Positions 31,441 through 40,208 of a stretch of DNA of 64,000 nucleotides are shown in pieces. The first letter of the stretch is position 1, and each line of letters opens with the position of its first letter. The notes under the pieces were generated by a model. It saw only the letters and a program-made list of their open reading frames with translations, was not told the origin of the DNA and searched no databases. The stretch is from Verrucomicrobiota bacterium (GTDB taxonomy: Bacteria; Verrucomicrobiota; Verrucomicrobiia; Limisphaerales; JADJPG01), in the NCBI GenBank assembly GCA_016713365.1, contig JADJPG010000015.1, positions 37,692 through 101,691 of the forward strand, given 5' to 3'. A program made the position numbers and the translations under genes.

Positions 31441-32184
31441 ATGAAGATGAAACGAACGAAAGCGAATAGGGATGTTATGGATTTGAATGGCCTGGTGGAC
31501 CGTAGCTTTGGCCTTCTTGGCGAAGTTCTGAACGAGTCGATTCCGCTGACAACCGGGGGAGATCTCCGCTGTGCTTTTGTCTATCGGCATGCCACCAACA
31601 TTTTGCGGTTAGGCCAAGATGTGATCTACTTGCTCACCGAATCTCGAGTGGATTCATGTCAGATAGTTGTCAGGGCAACCCTGGAGAGCTTATTTAAACT
31701 AGTCGCGGCGACCAAGCGTTCTGAAGCAGCGCATGAGATCGTACTTAGTGAAGTTGAAGAACAACTGGGGCGGATATCCAAATGGCTCGATCCCGTTGCA
31801 TGTGCACCAGCAATCGATTCTCTTTCCAAATTCGCCAAGCAGCTACGGAAGGACTTTGGCATTTCCTCGAACAGAAAATGGAGCGTAATCGATTGCGCTG
31901 ACGCTGCAGAGTTGACACAAAATTATCGCGAGGACTACTTCTGCTTCAGCGGCAGTGTTCATGCAACTACGAGCGGAATCATCTCTCAGGAGTCCAGGGT
32001 CGGAGCAGGTTATGCGCTACAGACTCTACTCTTCGTTGTGCTTTGTGCAGTCGCGCACTTTGTTCAAGTAGTTCAGACCGGAGCACCTCAGAAGAGTATC
32101 GACGAGGCAGCCATGCTCTTACGTGAACTGACGAGAATGGTGGATGAAGGAATCTTCCGAGAGTTAGATCGAGAGGAAGAATGA
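31441..32184 (+). CDS. helical protein, DUF5677-like, in RNA repair operon
   Basis: The 247-residue protein has no signal peptide and reads as all alpha-helical. The core YRHATNILRLGQDVIYLL...CQIVVRATLESLFKL and the later FSGSVHATTSG resemble DUF5677-type proteins, whose activity is not established. A hydrophobic segment (YALQTLLFVVLCAVAHFV, about 198-215) may be buried or membrane-associated. Its stop overlaps the next start (ATGA at 32181-32184). Codon use is more AT-rich than in rsr or rtcB, suggesting it was inserted between the Y RNA genes and rtcB. Being inside the operon, it may act in RNA repair or in a linked stress response; that is inference from position only. Confidence 0.7.
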   Translation: MKMKRTKANRDVMDLNGLVDRSFGLLGEVLNESIPLTTGGDLRCAFVYRHATNILRLGQDVIYLLTESRVDSCQIVVRATLESLFKLVAATKRSEAAHEIVLSEVEEQLGRISKWLDPVACAPAIDSLSKFAKQLRKDFGISSNRKWSVIDCADAAELTQNYREDYFCFSGSVHATTSGIISQESRVGAGYALQTLLFVVLCAVAHFVQVVQTGAPQKSIDEAAMLLRELTRMVDEGIFRELDREEE

Positions 32185-32783
32185 ACGCCGGAACGAAACC
32201 TGAATGGCCGCAGCTTCTAGTTAAGCTGCAAGCTTTCGACGCAGCCATTGCCCCTCTGGGTCTCTACGCGGCCGAAGAGCACCAGATGCAGGACAAGCCG
32301 CGCCGCCGCCTCGAAGTCGAGTGGGGACAATGCTTGAAACCTGCGATGAAAGCGATGGGCTGTAATCCAGTCGGCCGTGTGTTCTACGAGCGCGATCAAG
32401 CTTCCATTGAGTTTCAGCAAGGTGGAACCATTGGCTGCTTGAAGGTCATTCGGCTTTCTAAAATCAAGGTGCGCCGATACGGAAGCGCCTACCGGGTCGA
32501 TCCGCACCATGACTTTTCAACCCGATGGAAGGATGCAAATCTTGGCGGCGCATTGAACCGGCTCGAAGAATACCATTCCCGTCCGGGAGGCTTGTTGCTC
32601 TTCCTCGGCTTTGCCGTCGAGGCAGAACCATTCGCGTCAGAAATTGATGAACTACAGGCCGGAAGCTCCTTTCAACAACGATTCAGTAACGCCACAACTC
32701 GGACTTGGGACGACCCTCACGGACGAGGTTTCAAAGTGCTGGCTGCTTTGTGGCACGTAACAGCGAACAACAATTCCAAATGA
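32181..32783 (+). CDS. unknown protein coupled to rtcB
   Basis: The 200-residue product is cytoplasmic by appearance, without signal or membrane segments. Recognisable features are limited: an N-terminal helical LLVKLQAFDAAIAPL, a basic stretch KPRRRLEVEW, a beta-like middle GGTIGCLKVIRLSKIKVRRYGSAYRVD, and GGLLLFLGFAVEAEPFASE. I do not recognise a family. It overlaps its upstream neighbour by four bases and rtcB downstream by four bases (ATGA at 32780), so the three genes are translationally coupled. Restriction-enzyme-like or nucleic-acid-binding folds are possible but unproven. Confidence 0.7.
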   Translation: MNAGTKPEWPQLLVKLQAFDAAIAPLGLYAAEEHQMQDKPRRRLEVEWGQCLKPAMKAMGCNPVGRVFYERDQASIEFQQGGTIGCLKVIRLSKIKVRRYGSAYRVDPHHDFSTRWKDANLGGALNRLEEYHSRPGGLLLFLGFAVEAEPFASEIDELQAGSSFQQRFSNATTRTWDDPHGRGFKVLAALWHVTANNNSK

Positions 32784-34306
32784 GCGATACCAACCCCACC
32801 CAGATCCATCCGACGGGCGAGGCCACCGGCTTTATTCCGACGCCGGGCGACAAGGGCAAGCCCATCACCGTCATCGGCACGAATTCGATTCGGGCCGGGT
32901 TCGATGCGACGTGCCTGCAGCAGGCGCTCAATGCCCGGAGCGCGCCGGGCGTGACGGATCTCGTGCTCAATCCGGACGCGCACGCGGGTTATGGCGCGCC
33001 GGTCGGCTGCGTGCTCACGTCGCCGACGCACGTGTATCCGGGGCCGGTCGGCGTGGACATCAAGTGCTCGATGAGCTTTCTCCAGCTCGACTTGCCGGAA
33101 GATGAACTCAAGGACAAGACCGTTCGCCGAGCGTTAATCGACGCCATTGTCGAGCGTACGCCGACGGGCGCGGGGCGTGGTCAGCGTTCCGCGCGCAAGG
33201 CTCGCAAGGTCGGCGAGGAACTTGGGTTCCTGGTCGCGACGGAAGGCGCGTCGCCAGCGGTGTGTCGCGCGCTCGGCATCCCGCAGGAGTGGGCGGAGCG
33301 TTGCGAGGACGCGGCGCACGTCGGCCACGACGATACGAAGGACGCACTCGCGACGCGGCTGGATCAATTGATGAAGGCCGGCCGGTTCCACAACTTCGCA
33401 GAGAAGATTTCGCAGCTCGGCTCCTATGGCGGCGGCAATCATTTCGGCGAGTGCGAGATCGTCCGCCTCGCGGATAACGACCGGGCGAAGCGCGCGGGCG
33501 AAGTGTTCGGGTTGCGGGACAAGTGCGCGGGCTTCCTCTCGCACTGCGGTTCGCGCGGCTTCGGCCATATGCTGGCGAGCGGTCAGTTTCATGCGTTGCA
33601 ACAGAAGTTCGCTGCGTGGGACATCCCGTTGCCCGGCCAGGACAAGGAACTCGTCTATGCGCCGCTCGGCACGCCCGAGGCGGACGCGTATCTCGATGAC
33701 ATGGCGCTCGGCGCGAACTTCGCGACCGTGAACCATCTGCTCATCAACGCGCTCGTGCTCGAGGCGTTCCAGGAAGTGATTCCGGGCGTGAAAGGGTCGC
33801 TCGTGTATTTCATCAGCCACAACATCGCGCGGCGCGAGTTGCTGCCGGATGGACGCGGCGGATTCGCGGGCGAAGGCTGGGTGCATCGCAAGGGCGCGAC
33901 GCGCGCGTTCCCGGCGGGTCATCCGTCCCTCAAGGACACGCCGTTCGCGACGACGGGTCATCCAATTCTGCTCCCGGGCAATCCGACGGCGGGCAGCGTG
34001 ATCATGGTGGCCGATGCGGGCGCGGAGAAGAGTGCGTATTCGGTAAACCACGGCGCTGGTCGCGCCATGGGCCGCAAGATGGCGGACCGCACGCTCGATC
34101 AGAAGACCGTCGATGATGAGTTCGTCGCGAACGACATCCTCACCAACTGCCGTCAGTATCCGAAGGACGAGGCGCCCGCGGCCTACAAGGACTTCGATGC
34201 GGTGCTGGACTCCGTAAAGTCCGCCGGGCTGGCTACCAAAGTGGCGCGGCTGAAGGCGCGGTTTGTAATCAAGGATTCCGATGCCAGCTTGAAAGGCGCG
34301 GCGTGA
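32780..34306 (+). CDS. rtcB: RNA-splicing ligase RtcB
   Basis: The start at 32780 (MSDTNPTQ) uses the ATGA overlap with the preceding gene; a start at 32705 would run inside that gene. The 508-residue enzyme joins 2',3'-cyclic phosphate or 3'-phosphate RNA ends to 5'-OH ends with GTP and Mn. Motifs: PDAHAGYGAPVG, metal ligands D93 and C96 in GVDIKCSM (E. coli type GVDIGCGM), GGGNHFGE, SHCGSRGFGH, and the guanylylated His near residue 424 in NHGAGR. It is longer than the 408-residue E. coli enzyme. No rtcA (RNA cyclase) or archease gene is present nearby. It ends the RtcR-controlled operon. Confidence 0.96.
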   Translation: MSDTNPTQIHPTGEATGFIPTPGDKGKPITVIGTNSIRAGFDATCLQQALNARSAPGVTDLVLNPDAHAGYGAPVGCVLTSPTHVYPGPVGVDIKCSMSFLQLDLPEDELKDKTVRRALIDAIVERTPTGAGRGQRSARKARKVGEELGFLVATEGASPAVCRALGIPQEWAERCEDAAHVGHDDTKDALATRLDQLMKAGRFHNFAEKISQLGSYGGGNHFGECEIVRLADNDRAKRAGEVFGLRDKCAGFLSHCGSRGFGHMLASGQFHALQQKFAAWDIPLPGQDKELVYAPLGTPEADAYLDDMALGANFATVNHLLINALVLEAFQEVIPGVKGSLVYFISHNIARRELLPDGRGGFAGEGWVHRKGATRAFPAGHPSLKDTPFATTGHPILLPGNPTAGSVIMVADAGAEKSAYSVNHGAGRAMGRKMADRTLDQKTVDDEFVANDILTNCRQYPKDEAPAAYKDFDAVLDSVKSAGLATKVARLKARFVIKDSDASLKGAA

Positions 34307-34330
34307 GGCGGAGGAGATGCGAGATTTGCC

Positions 34331-36112
34331 TCAAGGGAGTTTCACTTCGATGCGGTAGAACGAGGCGGGTGCGGCGTTGGGGTCATTGAACGTCTGCGTT
34401 CCGCCGGTGCCTGGAATATTCTCGCGGCCCGCAACGGGAAGAAACGGTCCGGCGACATCGGTGGCGTGGCGGAGCGTGTAGGTTCGATTGGAAGAACTCA
34501 GGAACTGCACGGTGGCTGGCGGGAGGTTTAAGATCGATTCGATGCGCAAGTAGGAGAGCGGATCGGTTGGGTCCGTGTCGGCGATCCATTCGTCCAGAGT
34601 CGTATGCGGATCGTTGTCGGGATTGCCTGCGGCAACGCTCGGATCGGTCGGGTTGAGACCAAAGCGCTGTGTCCAGCCGTCGGGGATGCCGTCACCGTTG
34701 GAGTCCGCGCTGGCGAGAATGACTTCATACGCGCCGATGTCGAAGCGCGCGAGGCTGTCGCCATTGCCGTCCAACGGGCGGGCAAGACCATCGAGATCGT
34801 TGGTGATGCTGGCGGACCAGTTTGTGGACACGAGCGAAAGCGCATTCGTGCCGGCGTCGATGCAGGGCGAGGTCGAACCCAGCCGCAGCCCGTTCACGAA
34901 TTGCGGATTGGCGTTGATGTTGCCCGGACCCCAGTTGATGACGCAGTTGGCGTTGTTGGTGACGATTCCGTTCTGGAGGTTGCAGTGGGTGATCGTTACT
35001 TCGGGATGCGGGAGGAAGCTGCTGGCCTCCATCGTCACTGCACCGCTCGGCGTGTTCCAGATGATGTTGTTGACGAGCGTGGCCTTGCCGTTGCCGGGGA
35101 AGAGGCAGTAGGGCGGTCCGTGACGTCCCGTGTGATCGAACATGCGCACGCCGCGGCCGGAGTTGACGATGGTGTTGTTCGCGATGAGCGCGTCGCACTG
35201 GTTCTGCACGGAGATGGCGGCGGCGGTGAAGTTGGAGATGATGTTGTTGAAGACGATCGGGTTGCACTTGTCGCGCAGCACCACACCGTGGTCGTCGCCA
35301 CCGGAGATGAAGTTACCGTAGATGATCGCCGAGCAACGTGTGGGGTTGATCTTGTCCTCGTGGCCGGCGAGGAAGGTGTTGTAACGAATGACCGGCGCGG
35401 GCGTGCTTTCGCCATACATGTCGATGTCGTCGTTGTCGCCGCGCTTATCGGAAAAGGTGCAGTGCTCGACGAGCAACGGTGAATACCGCGAGTGAATACC
35501 CTGGCCGATGGAGATGAAGCGACAGTTGCGGATGTGCGCGGAAGCCGGGCCGGAGAAGTCCCGATCGTCTGCGATGATGGCAATGGCGTCGCCGTCGCGG
35601 GAACCGGTCGCAAAAGGAAGGTTCTGAAACGTGCAGCCCTCGATGTCGAGGTGTGTGCCGAGGGAGACAACTGCCTCGCGGTAGGTTCGCGCCCCGGGAG
35701 CCGGGTTCGCGCAGTCCGTCGGGTAATAACTTTGATGATCGCCGACGCTGTTTGCGAACTCGACCACGCAGTGGCTCAGCCGGCTGGGTTGCGCGCGCAC
35801 GAATATCAGGCGGCCCCAGTTCGTGGTCGTAGTCGAACGCGTGAAGGTGATGGGTTGGTTGCTCGTGCCATTGGCGAGCAATTGCCCCTCGATGCGCAGC
35901 ACGGCGGCGGTGTTCATCAGGATGCGCGCGCCCGGATCGATGGTGACGACGACGTTCGATTGGATGACGACGGTGCCGGTGAGAAGGTTGGTGCCGGACC
36001 AGGTAGCGTTGGCAGTGATGTTGCCGGAGATGAAATTAGTGGAGGCGGATGCCTGCGTGAGCATCGATGCAACGGCAAGCCACGATACAAAGACTCGCTT
36101 GGGGAGGATCAT
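34331..36112 (-). CDS. secreted right-handed beta-helix protein
   Basis: The ATG at 36112 (MILPKRVFVSWLAVASMLTQASA) starts a proper signal peptide and has GAG-rich sequence before it; a longer in-frame start exists but gives an implausible leader. The 593-residue protein has a G8/pectin-lyase-like opening (NITANATWSGTNLLTGTVVIQSNVVVTIDPG) and many parallel beta-helix rungs (VEHCTF, IRYNTF, VFNNIISNFT, LIANNTIVNSG) between about 120 and 420. Then comes a DxDGxxDG-like calcium segment (SNGDGIPDGWTQRFGLNP) and an FYRIEV ending. Such folds bind or cut polysaccharides; no catalytic residues could be assigned. Confidence 0.85.
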   Translation of the reverse strand: MILPKRVFVSWLAVASMLTQASASTNFISGNITANATWSGTNLLTGTVVIQSNVVVTIDPGARILMNTAAVLRIEGQLLANGTSNQPITFTRSTTTTNWGRLIFVRAQPSRLSHCVVEFANSVGDHQSYYPTDCANPAPGARTYREAVVSLGTHLDIEGCTFQNLPFATGSRDGDAIAIIADDRDFSGPASAHIRNCRFISIGQGIHSRYSPLLVEHCTFSDKRGDNDDIDMYGESTPAPVIRYNTFLAGHEDKINPTRCSAIIYGNFISGGDDHGVVLRDKCNPIVFNNIISNFTAAAISVQNQCDALIANNTIVNSGRGVRMFDHTGRHGPPYCLFPGNGKATLVNNIIWNTPSGAVTMEASSFLPHPEVTITHCNLQNGIVTNNANCVINWGPGNINANPQFVNGLRLGSTSPCIDAGTNALSLVSTNWSASITNDLDGLARPLDGNGDSLARFDIGAYEVILASADSNGDGIPDGWTQRFGLNPTDPSVAAGNPDNDPHTTLDEWIADTDPTDPLSYLRIESILNLPPATVQFLSSSNRTYTLRHATDVAGPFLPVAGRENIPGTGGTQTFNDPNAAPASFYRIEVKLP

Positions 36113-36291
36113 GGCTGAACACTCGCAGACGAGGGCTGTGCTGACAAGTTGACCGATCGGAGAAATTCGATCTCCGCAGCCAATCCATCTCGATCTTGCC
36201 GGCGCCGGCTCAGGTCGTTTACAGGATTGTGACGTGACCCGTGGCGGCGTTTGCCTCACTCTCGGAGCAACGCGAGTTCGCGGACAATGTT

Positions 36292-37432
36292 ATGTCGAAG
36301 GGCAACGCCGTCATCATCGGTGCGGGGATTATGGGCTTGGCGCACGCGTTAACGGCGCTGGAAGCAGGCTGGTCGGTTGTCGTTTTGGAGCGGGATGGCC
36401 GGCCGCTGGGCGCTTCCGTCCGAAACTTCGGCACGCTGTGGCCGATCGGCTGCACGTTCGGTCCTGAGCGCGAACAGGCGTTGTTCGGTGTGCAGCGGTG
36501 GAAGGAACTGGCGCCGGAGGCAGGCTTCTCAATCAAACCCCAGGGCTCGCTGAGCCTCGCTTATCGCCCCGAGGCTTGGGCGGTGTTGAAGGAGTTCATG
36601 GCGAATGCGGGTGCGATGGCAGACGGCTTTGAACTGCTCGAACCGGACGAGGTCTTGAAACGTTTCCCGGCGGTGAACCCGACGGGCTTGCGCGGCGCGT
36701 TGCGCAGTCTGGCGGAAACGGTGGTGCAGCCGGCTTCGTCGATTGCCGCCCTGGCGGCCCTGGTTAAGAAGCGCGGCGCGACGGTGTTGTTCGGCACGCC
36801 GGCGGTGAAGATTCATGCGGACGCAGTGGAGACGAGTGACGGGCGACGCTTTGCATTCGATCGGCTGGTGATCGCGGCCGGTGACGAGATGAGGCTGTTC
36901 TATCCGGATGAATGTGCGGCGGCACAGTTGCACCGGTGCCGGCTGCAGATGATGCACACCGGTGCCGCAGCCGGCGGGGTTCAAGCTCGGCGCGATCCTG
37001 GTGAGCGACCTGACGCTGTGTCATTATCCGGCGTTTCGCAATTGTCCGAGCTCACAGCTGCTTCAAGCGCGGTTGGATGAGGAACTGCCGACGCACCGCA
37101 AATGGGGTGTGCATGTGATCGCTGCGCAGCATTTCGACGGGACACTCACGCTGGGCGACTCGCACGAGTACGCGCCGGACTTCGATCCGGACACGCGAAC
37201 GGAGGTGGATGACCTCGTGCTGGAAGCGCTCCGTGGCTTCGTGCGCGTGCCGGACTTGCGGATCGCGGCGCGCTGGCAGGGAATTTACCTGAAGAGCAAG
37301 GTCGGCCAGACGCAAGTGGTGTTGCATCCGCGCGAGCGAGTCACGATGGTGACGGCGATGGGCGGAATTGGAATGACAGTGAGCTGGGGCTGCGCGCGGA
37401 AGACGGTGGAGTCGTGGACGAAGTCTTCCTGA
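36292..37432 (+). pseudogene. FAD-dependent oxidoreductase (TIGR03364-like), frameshifted
   Basis: The ATG at 36292 leads into NAVIIGAGIMGLAHALTALEAGWSVVVLERD, a Rossmann FAD-binding motif, then SVRNFGTLWPIG. The frame breaks in ACCGGTGCC near 36961. Removing one G restores HTVPQPAGFKLGAILV, followed by a normal DAO-type C-terminus (MVTAMGGIGMTVSWGCARKTVE) to the stop at 37432. The total is one base over a multiple of three. This clade is known to sit beside phosphonatase-type hydrolases and to oxidise modified 2-aminoethylphosphonates to phosphonoacetaldehyde. Here phnX begins eight bases downstream, so the pair forms a short aminophosphonate catabolic operon if the frameshift is an assembly error. 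Confidence 0.8.
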
Positions 37433-37439
37433 TCACACG

Positions 37440-38222
37440 ATGATGAAAACGAACGTAAAGTTGGTGATCTTCGACTGGGCCGGAACGTTGGTGGACTTCG
37501 GTTGCCGGGCGCCGCTCGGCGCCTTTCTCGAAGCCTTCGACGCGGCGCGGCTTCCACTCAGCGATGAGATTGCGCGCCGTCCCATGGGTGCCCACAAGCG
37601 CGATCATGTGCGCGAGATTTTGCATTACCCGGAGATTGCTGCGCGCGTGCGATCCGAGCTGAGGCGTGAGCCGGACGAGTCGTTGGTGACGGAGATTTAC
37701 GATTTGTTCTCGGTGCGATTGCCGGCGTTGTTGCCGAAGCATGCGACGCCAATTCCCGGTGCGGTGGAGACGCTGGGGTGGTTGCGGGAGAACGGCGTTT
37801 TCATCGGAAGCACGACGGGTTACATCCGTTCGATGATGGACTTGTTGGAACCCGCAGCGCGCGCGGCCGGGATCAATCCGGAGGCGTTGATCTGCGCGGA
37901 TGAAGTGCCGCAGAGCCGTCCGGCGCCGTGGGCGTGTTTCCGGCTGGCGGAGAAGTTCGGCGTTTATCCGATGTCGCGCTGCGTGAAGGTGGGGGATACG
38001 CCGGCGGACATGGCCGAGGGAATCAACGCGGGAATGATCGCGGTGGGCATCAGCGAAACTGGAAACGAAGTGGGGCTCGGTCCAGAGGAGCTGGCGGCGT
38101 TGTCGCCTGCCGAACGAGCGCTCCGACGAAACGAGGCGGAGCAACGGTTGCGCGGAGCGGGCGCGAGCGATGTGCTGACCAGTGTAAGTGAATTGCCGGC
38201 GTGGCTGATGTCCCGTAAGTGA
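37440..38222 (+). CDS. phnX: phosphonoacetaldehyde hydrolase (phosphonatase)
   Basis: The 260-residue HAD-superfamily protein has the nucleophile motif DWAGT (near residue 13), the cap-domain Schiff-base Lys in PMGAHKRDHVREIL, motif II STTGY and motif III GDTPADM. It hydrolyses phosphonoacetaldehyde to acetaldehyde and phosphate, releasing phosphorus from aminophosphonates. Length matches the family. Starts at ATG 37440 or 37443 (MMKTN). It lies eight bases after the oxidoreductase, with which it probably forms an operon. No phosphonate transporter or PhnW transaminase is in the window. Confidence 0.92.
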   Translation: MMKTNVKLVIFDWAGTLVDFGCRAPLGAFLEAFDAARLPLSDEIARRPMGAHKRDHVREILHYPEIAARVRSELRREPDESLVTEIYDLFSVRLPALLPKHATPIPGAVETLGWLRENGVFIGSTTGYIRSMMDLLEPAARAAGINPEALICADEVPQSRPAPWACFRLAEKFGVYPMSRCVKVGDTPADMAEGINAGMIAVGISETGNEVGLGPEELAALSPAERALRRNEAEQRLRGAGASDVLTSVSELPAWLMSRK

Positions 38223-38261
38223 TTCAGAACCGCGGGAGATAGTGGGCGGGGCAATTCTCCG

Positions 38262-38930
38262 TCACGGCCGCAACGCGTAGCCCACGCCTTTCACGCTGTG
38301 GAGGAGTTTGCCTTCGCCACTGCATTCGAGTTTGCCGCGAAGTTTCCGGATGTAGACGTCGACGATGTTGGTGCCGGGGTCGAATTGATAGTTCCACACG
38401 CGTTCAATAATCGTCGCCCGGGGACACACTTGACCGCCGGAGCGCATGAGGAATTCCAGCAGTTGATATTCGCGCTGGGTTAACTCAATGGGTCGGCTGC
38501 CGCGTTGCGCGCGACGTGTGGCGGGATCGAGAACAAGATCGCCGACGCGCACTTGCACGAGGGCGGAGGCGCTGGCGCGGCGGAGGAGGGCACGAACGCG
38601 GGCGATCAGTTCCACCATCAGGATCGGTTTCATCATGCAATCGTCCGCGCCGGCATTCAGGCCGTTCACACAATCGGTGACATCCCGGCTGCCGGAGAGG
38701 AGCAGGATGGGCATGGTATTACCGGCGGACCGGAATTGCCGGAGCACGCCGAGGCCGTCCTGGCCGGGAATGCTCAAGCTCAGAATGGCGGCGTGAGCGG
38801 GTTGCCGGGTAAGAGCCACGAGCGCGGAGTTCCCGTCGCGATAGGGCTCCGGGCGAAGGCCTTCCTTGGAGAGATTCGAGCAGATTCCGTCTGACAGGTG
38901 AGGATCCTCTTCAATGACTAGAATGCGCAT
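38262..38930 (-). CDS. OmpR-type regulator lacking the phospho-acceptor Asp
   Basis: The 222-residue protein has a receiver domain (1-120) and a winged-helix DNA-binding domain (about 128-222; LTQREYQLLEFLM, NIVDVYIRKLRGKL, VKGVGYAL). Acidic residues near position 8 (EED) and the conserved Lys (MMKP) remain. The phospho-acceptor site, normally I-L-D-L-x-L-P, reads I-L-S-L-S-I-P with Ser at position 51. It therefore cannot be phosphorylated there and is an atypical or pseudo-receiver. No histidine kinase gene is adjacent. Target genes unknown. Confidence 0.9.
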   Translation of the reverse strand: MRILVIEEDPHLSDGICSNLSKEGLRPEPYRDGNSALVALTRQPAHAAILSLSIPGQDGLGVLRQFRSAGNTMPILLLSGSRDVTDCVNGLNAGADDCMMKPILMVELIARVRALLRRASASALVQVRVGDLVLDPATRRAQRGSRPIELTQREYQLLEFLMRSGGQVCPRATIIERVWNYQFDPGTNIVDVYIRKLRGKLECSGEGKLLHSVKGVGYALRP

Positions 38931-39089
38931 GGGACAACGGATGCGGTGAAGAAAGTGAAAGGTGGCGCGACGTTCAACGCCGGCGGGGACAAGTACAGGT
39001 GACCCATATCGACGGAACCATAGCTTTCCGGCGATTAGAAATGGGGGCGACGGAACTTTAGAATTCTCTAACGTTCGTGGCGGCCGGTT

Positions 39090-40082
39090 TCAACGACGGT
39101 CCCGATCGTCCTGCGTTGCGCTGGCTTGCGGCGCGGGTTGGAGCTGCATGAGGGCATTCGCGATGGTGATCAATCCGCCGCCGAGCAGGAGCGTGAGGCC
39201 GACTTTCTCGTTCGGGTAATCAATGCGCGCCATCACGGAGAACCAGCCGGGCAGGAACAGCGCGAACAGGCTGGCGAACACGGGTTCCAGGCAGTAGATC
39301 AGCCCGGCCTGCGTCGCGGTGAGGAACGTTTGCCAGTAGTTCATCAACAGGTAACCGCCCAGCGTGCAGAACACCGTGAGCACGCCCATGAGCCCGGCGA
39401 TAGGTGCGGAGCTGTAGGCGGCGACCCAGTCGTCCGAACCACCCACCGTCAGCGTGGCGACGGGCAGCGTGCAAAGGGCGATCACAGCGAACATGACGAG
39501 CGTGAAGTGGTTCACGTTGTTCGCGGCGAACTTGGGCCGTTGCAGCCAAAGGATCTGGCCGGTGAAGATGGTGGAGCCGATCAACGTTTCCAGTTCCCCG
39601 CGGCCGATGTGGAACTTGCGAAGGTTAACTTCCGACAGGATTCCCACGCCCACGATTACCATCAGGCAGCTCGAGATGACGCGAAGCGTCGGCCAGCGTC
39701 GATCGCGAAACGCCACGATAAGCGGGATGAGCAGACAGTAAAATTGCGTGAGGAAAGCTGACGTCGACGCGGACGTGTAGGCGAGGCCGTCCATCTGAAA
39801 GATCAATCCCGCCGCCGCGAATACGCCGAGACCGACGCCTTCCCAGATTTCCAGTCGGGTGAGCTTCCGCAACGTCGGCCAGCAGACGAACAGCATGACG
39901 ACGGCGGCGAGGCTGAATCGCACGACGATGGTCGCGGACGCGATGAACCAGCTGCTGCTCTGCGGGAGCAGCGGCGCTTGTATCAGCGCCACGGCTTTCA
40001 TGATGGGAAAGCTCAACGCCCAGCAGGCGTTGGCCAGCACCAGCATTTGCAGCGCGCGGAGCTGCTTTGGCGGCATCGACAT
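39090..40082 (-). CDS. EamA/DMT-family inner-membrane transporter
   Basis: The 330-residue protein (start MSMPPKQL at 40082; another ATG at 40076) has ten hydrophobic helices in two halves, the EamA layout of drug/metabolite transporters. First-half features are NACWALSFPIMKA and SASTSAFLTQFYCLLIPLI; second-half features are GYLLMNYWQTFLTATQAGLIYCLEPVFASLFALF. Substrate cannot be told from sequence. It is divergent from lpxK with 126 bp between; no operator is apparent. Confidence 0.9.
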   Translation of the reverse strand: MSMPPKQLRALQMLVLANACWALSFPIMKAVALIQAPLLPQSSSWFIASATIVVRFSLAAVVMLFVCWPTLRKLTRLEIWEGVGLGVFAAAGLIFQMDGLAYTSASTSAFLTQFYCLLIPLIVAFRDRRWPTLRVISSCLMVIVGVGILSEVNLRKFHIGRGELETLIGSTIFTGQILWLQRPKFAANNVNHFTLVMFAVIALCTLPVATLTVGGSDDWVAAYSSAPIAGLMGVLTVFCTLGGYLLMNYWQTFLTATQAGLIYCLEPVFASLFALFLPGWFSVMARIDYPNEKVGLTLLLGGGLITIANALMQLQPAPQASATQDDRDRR

Positions 40083-40208
40083 GGGGCGATACGCTACAGG
40101 GCGGGATGGCGAAGACAACGGAGTAATCAGCTCGCGGAGAGCGGCTCCCGCGTGGCGGAACTTGGCACTTGGAGCTTTTCGGGCGCTTCGGCACACTCCG
40201 CCCCTCAA

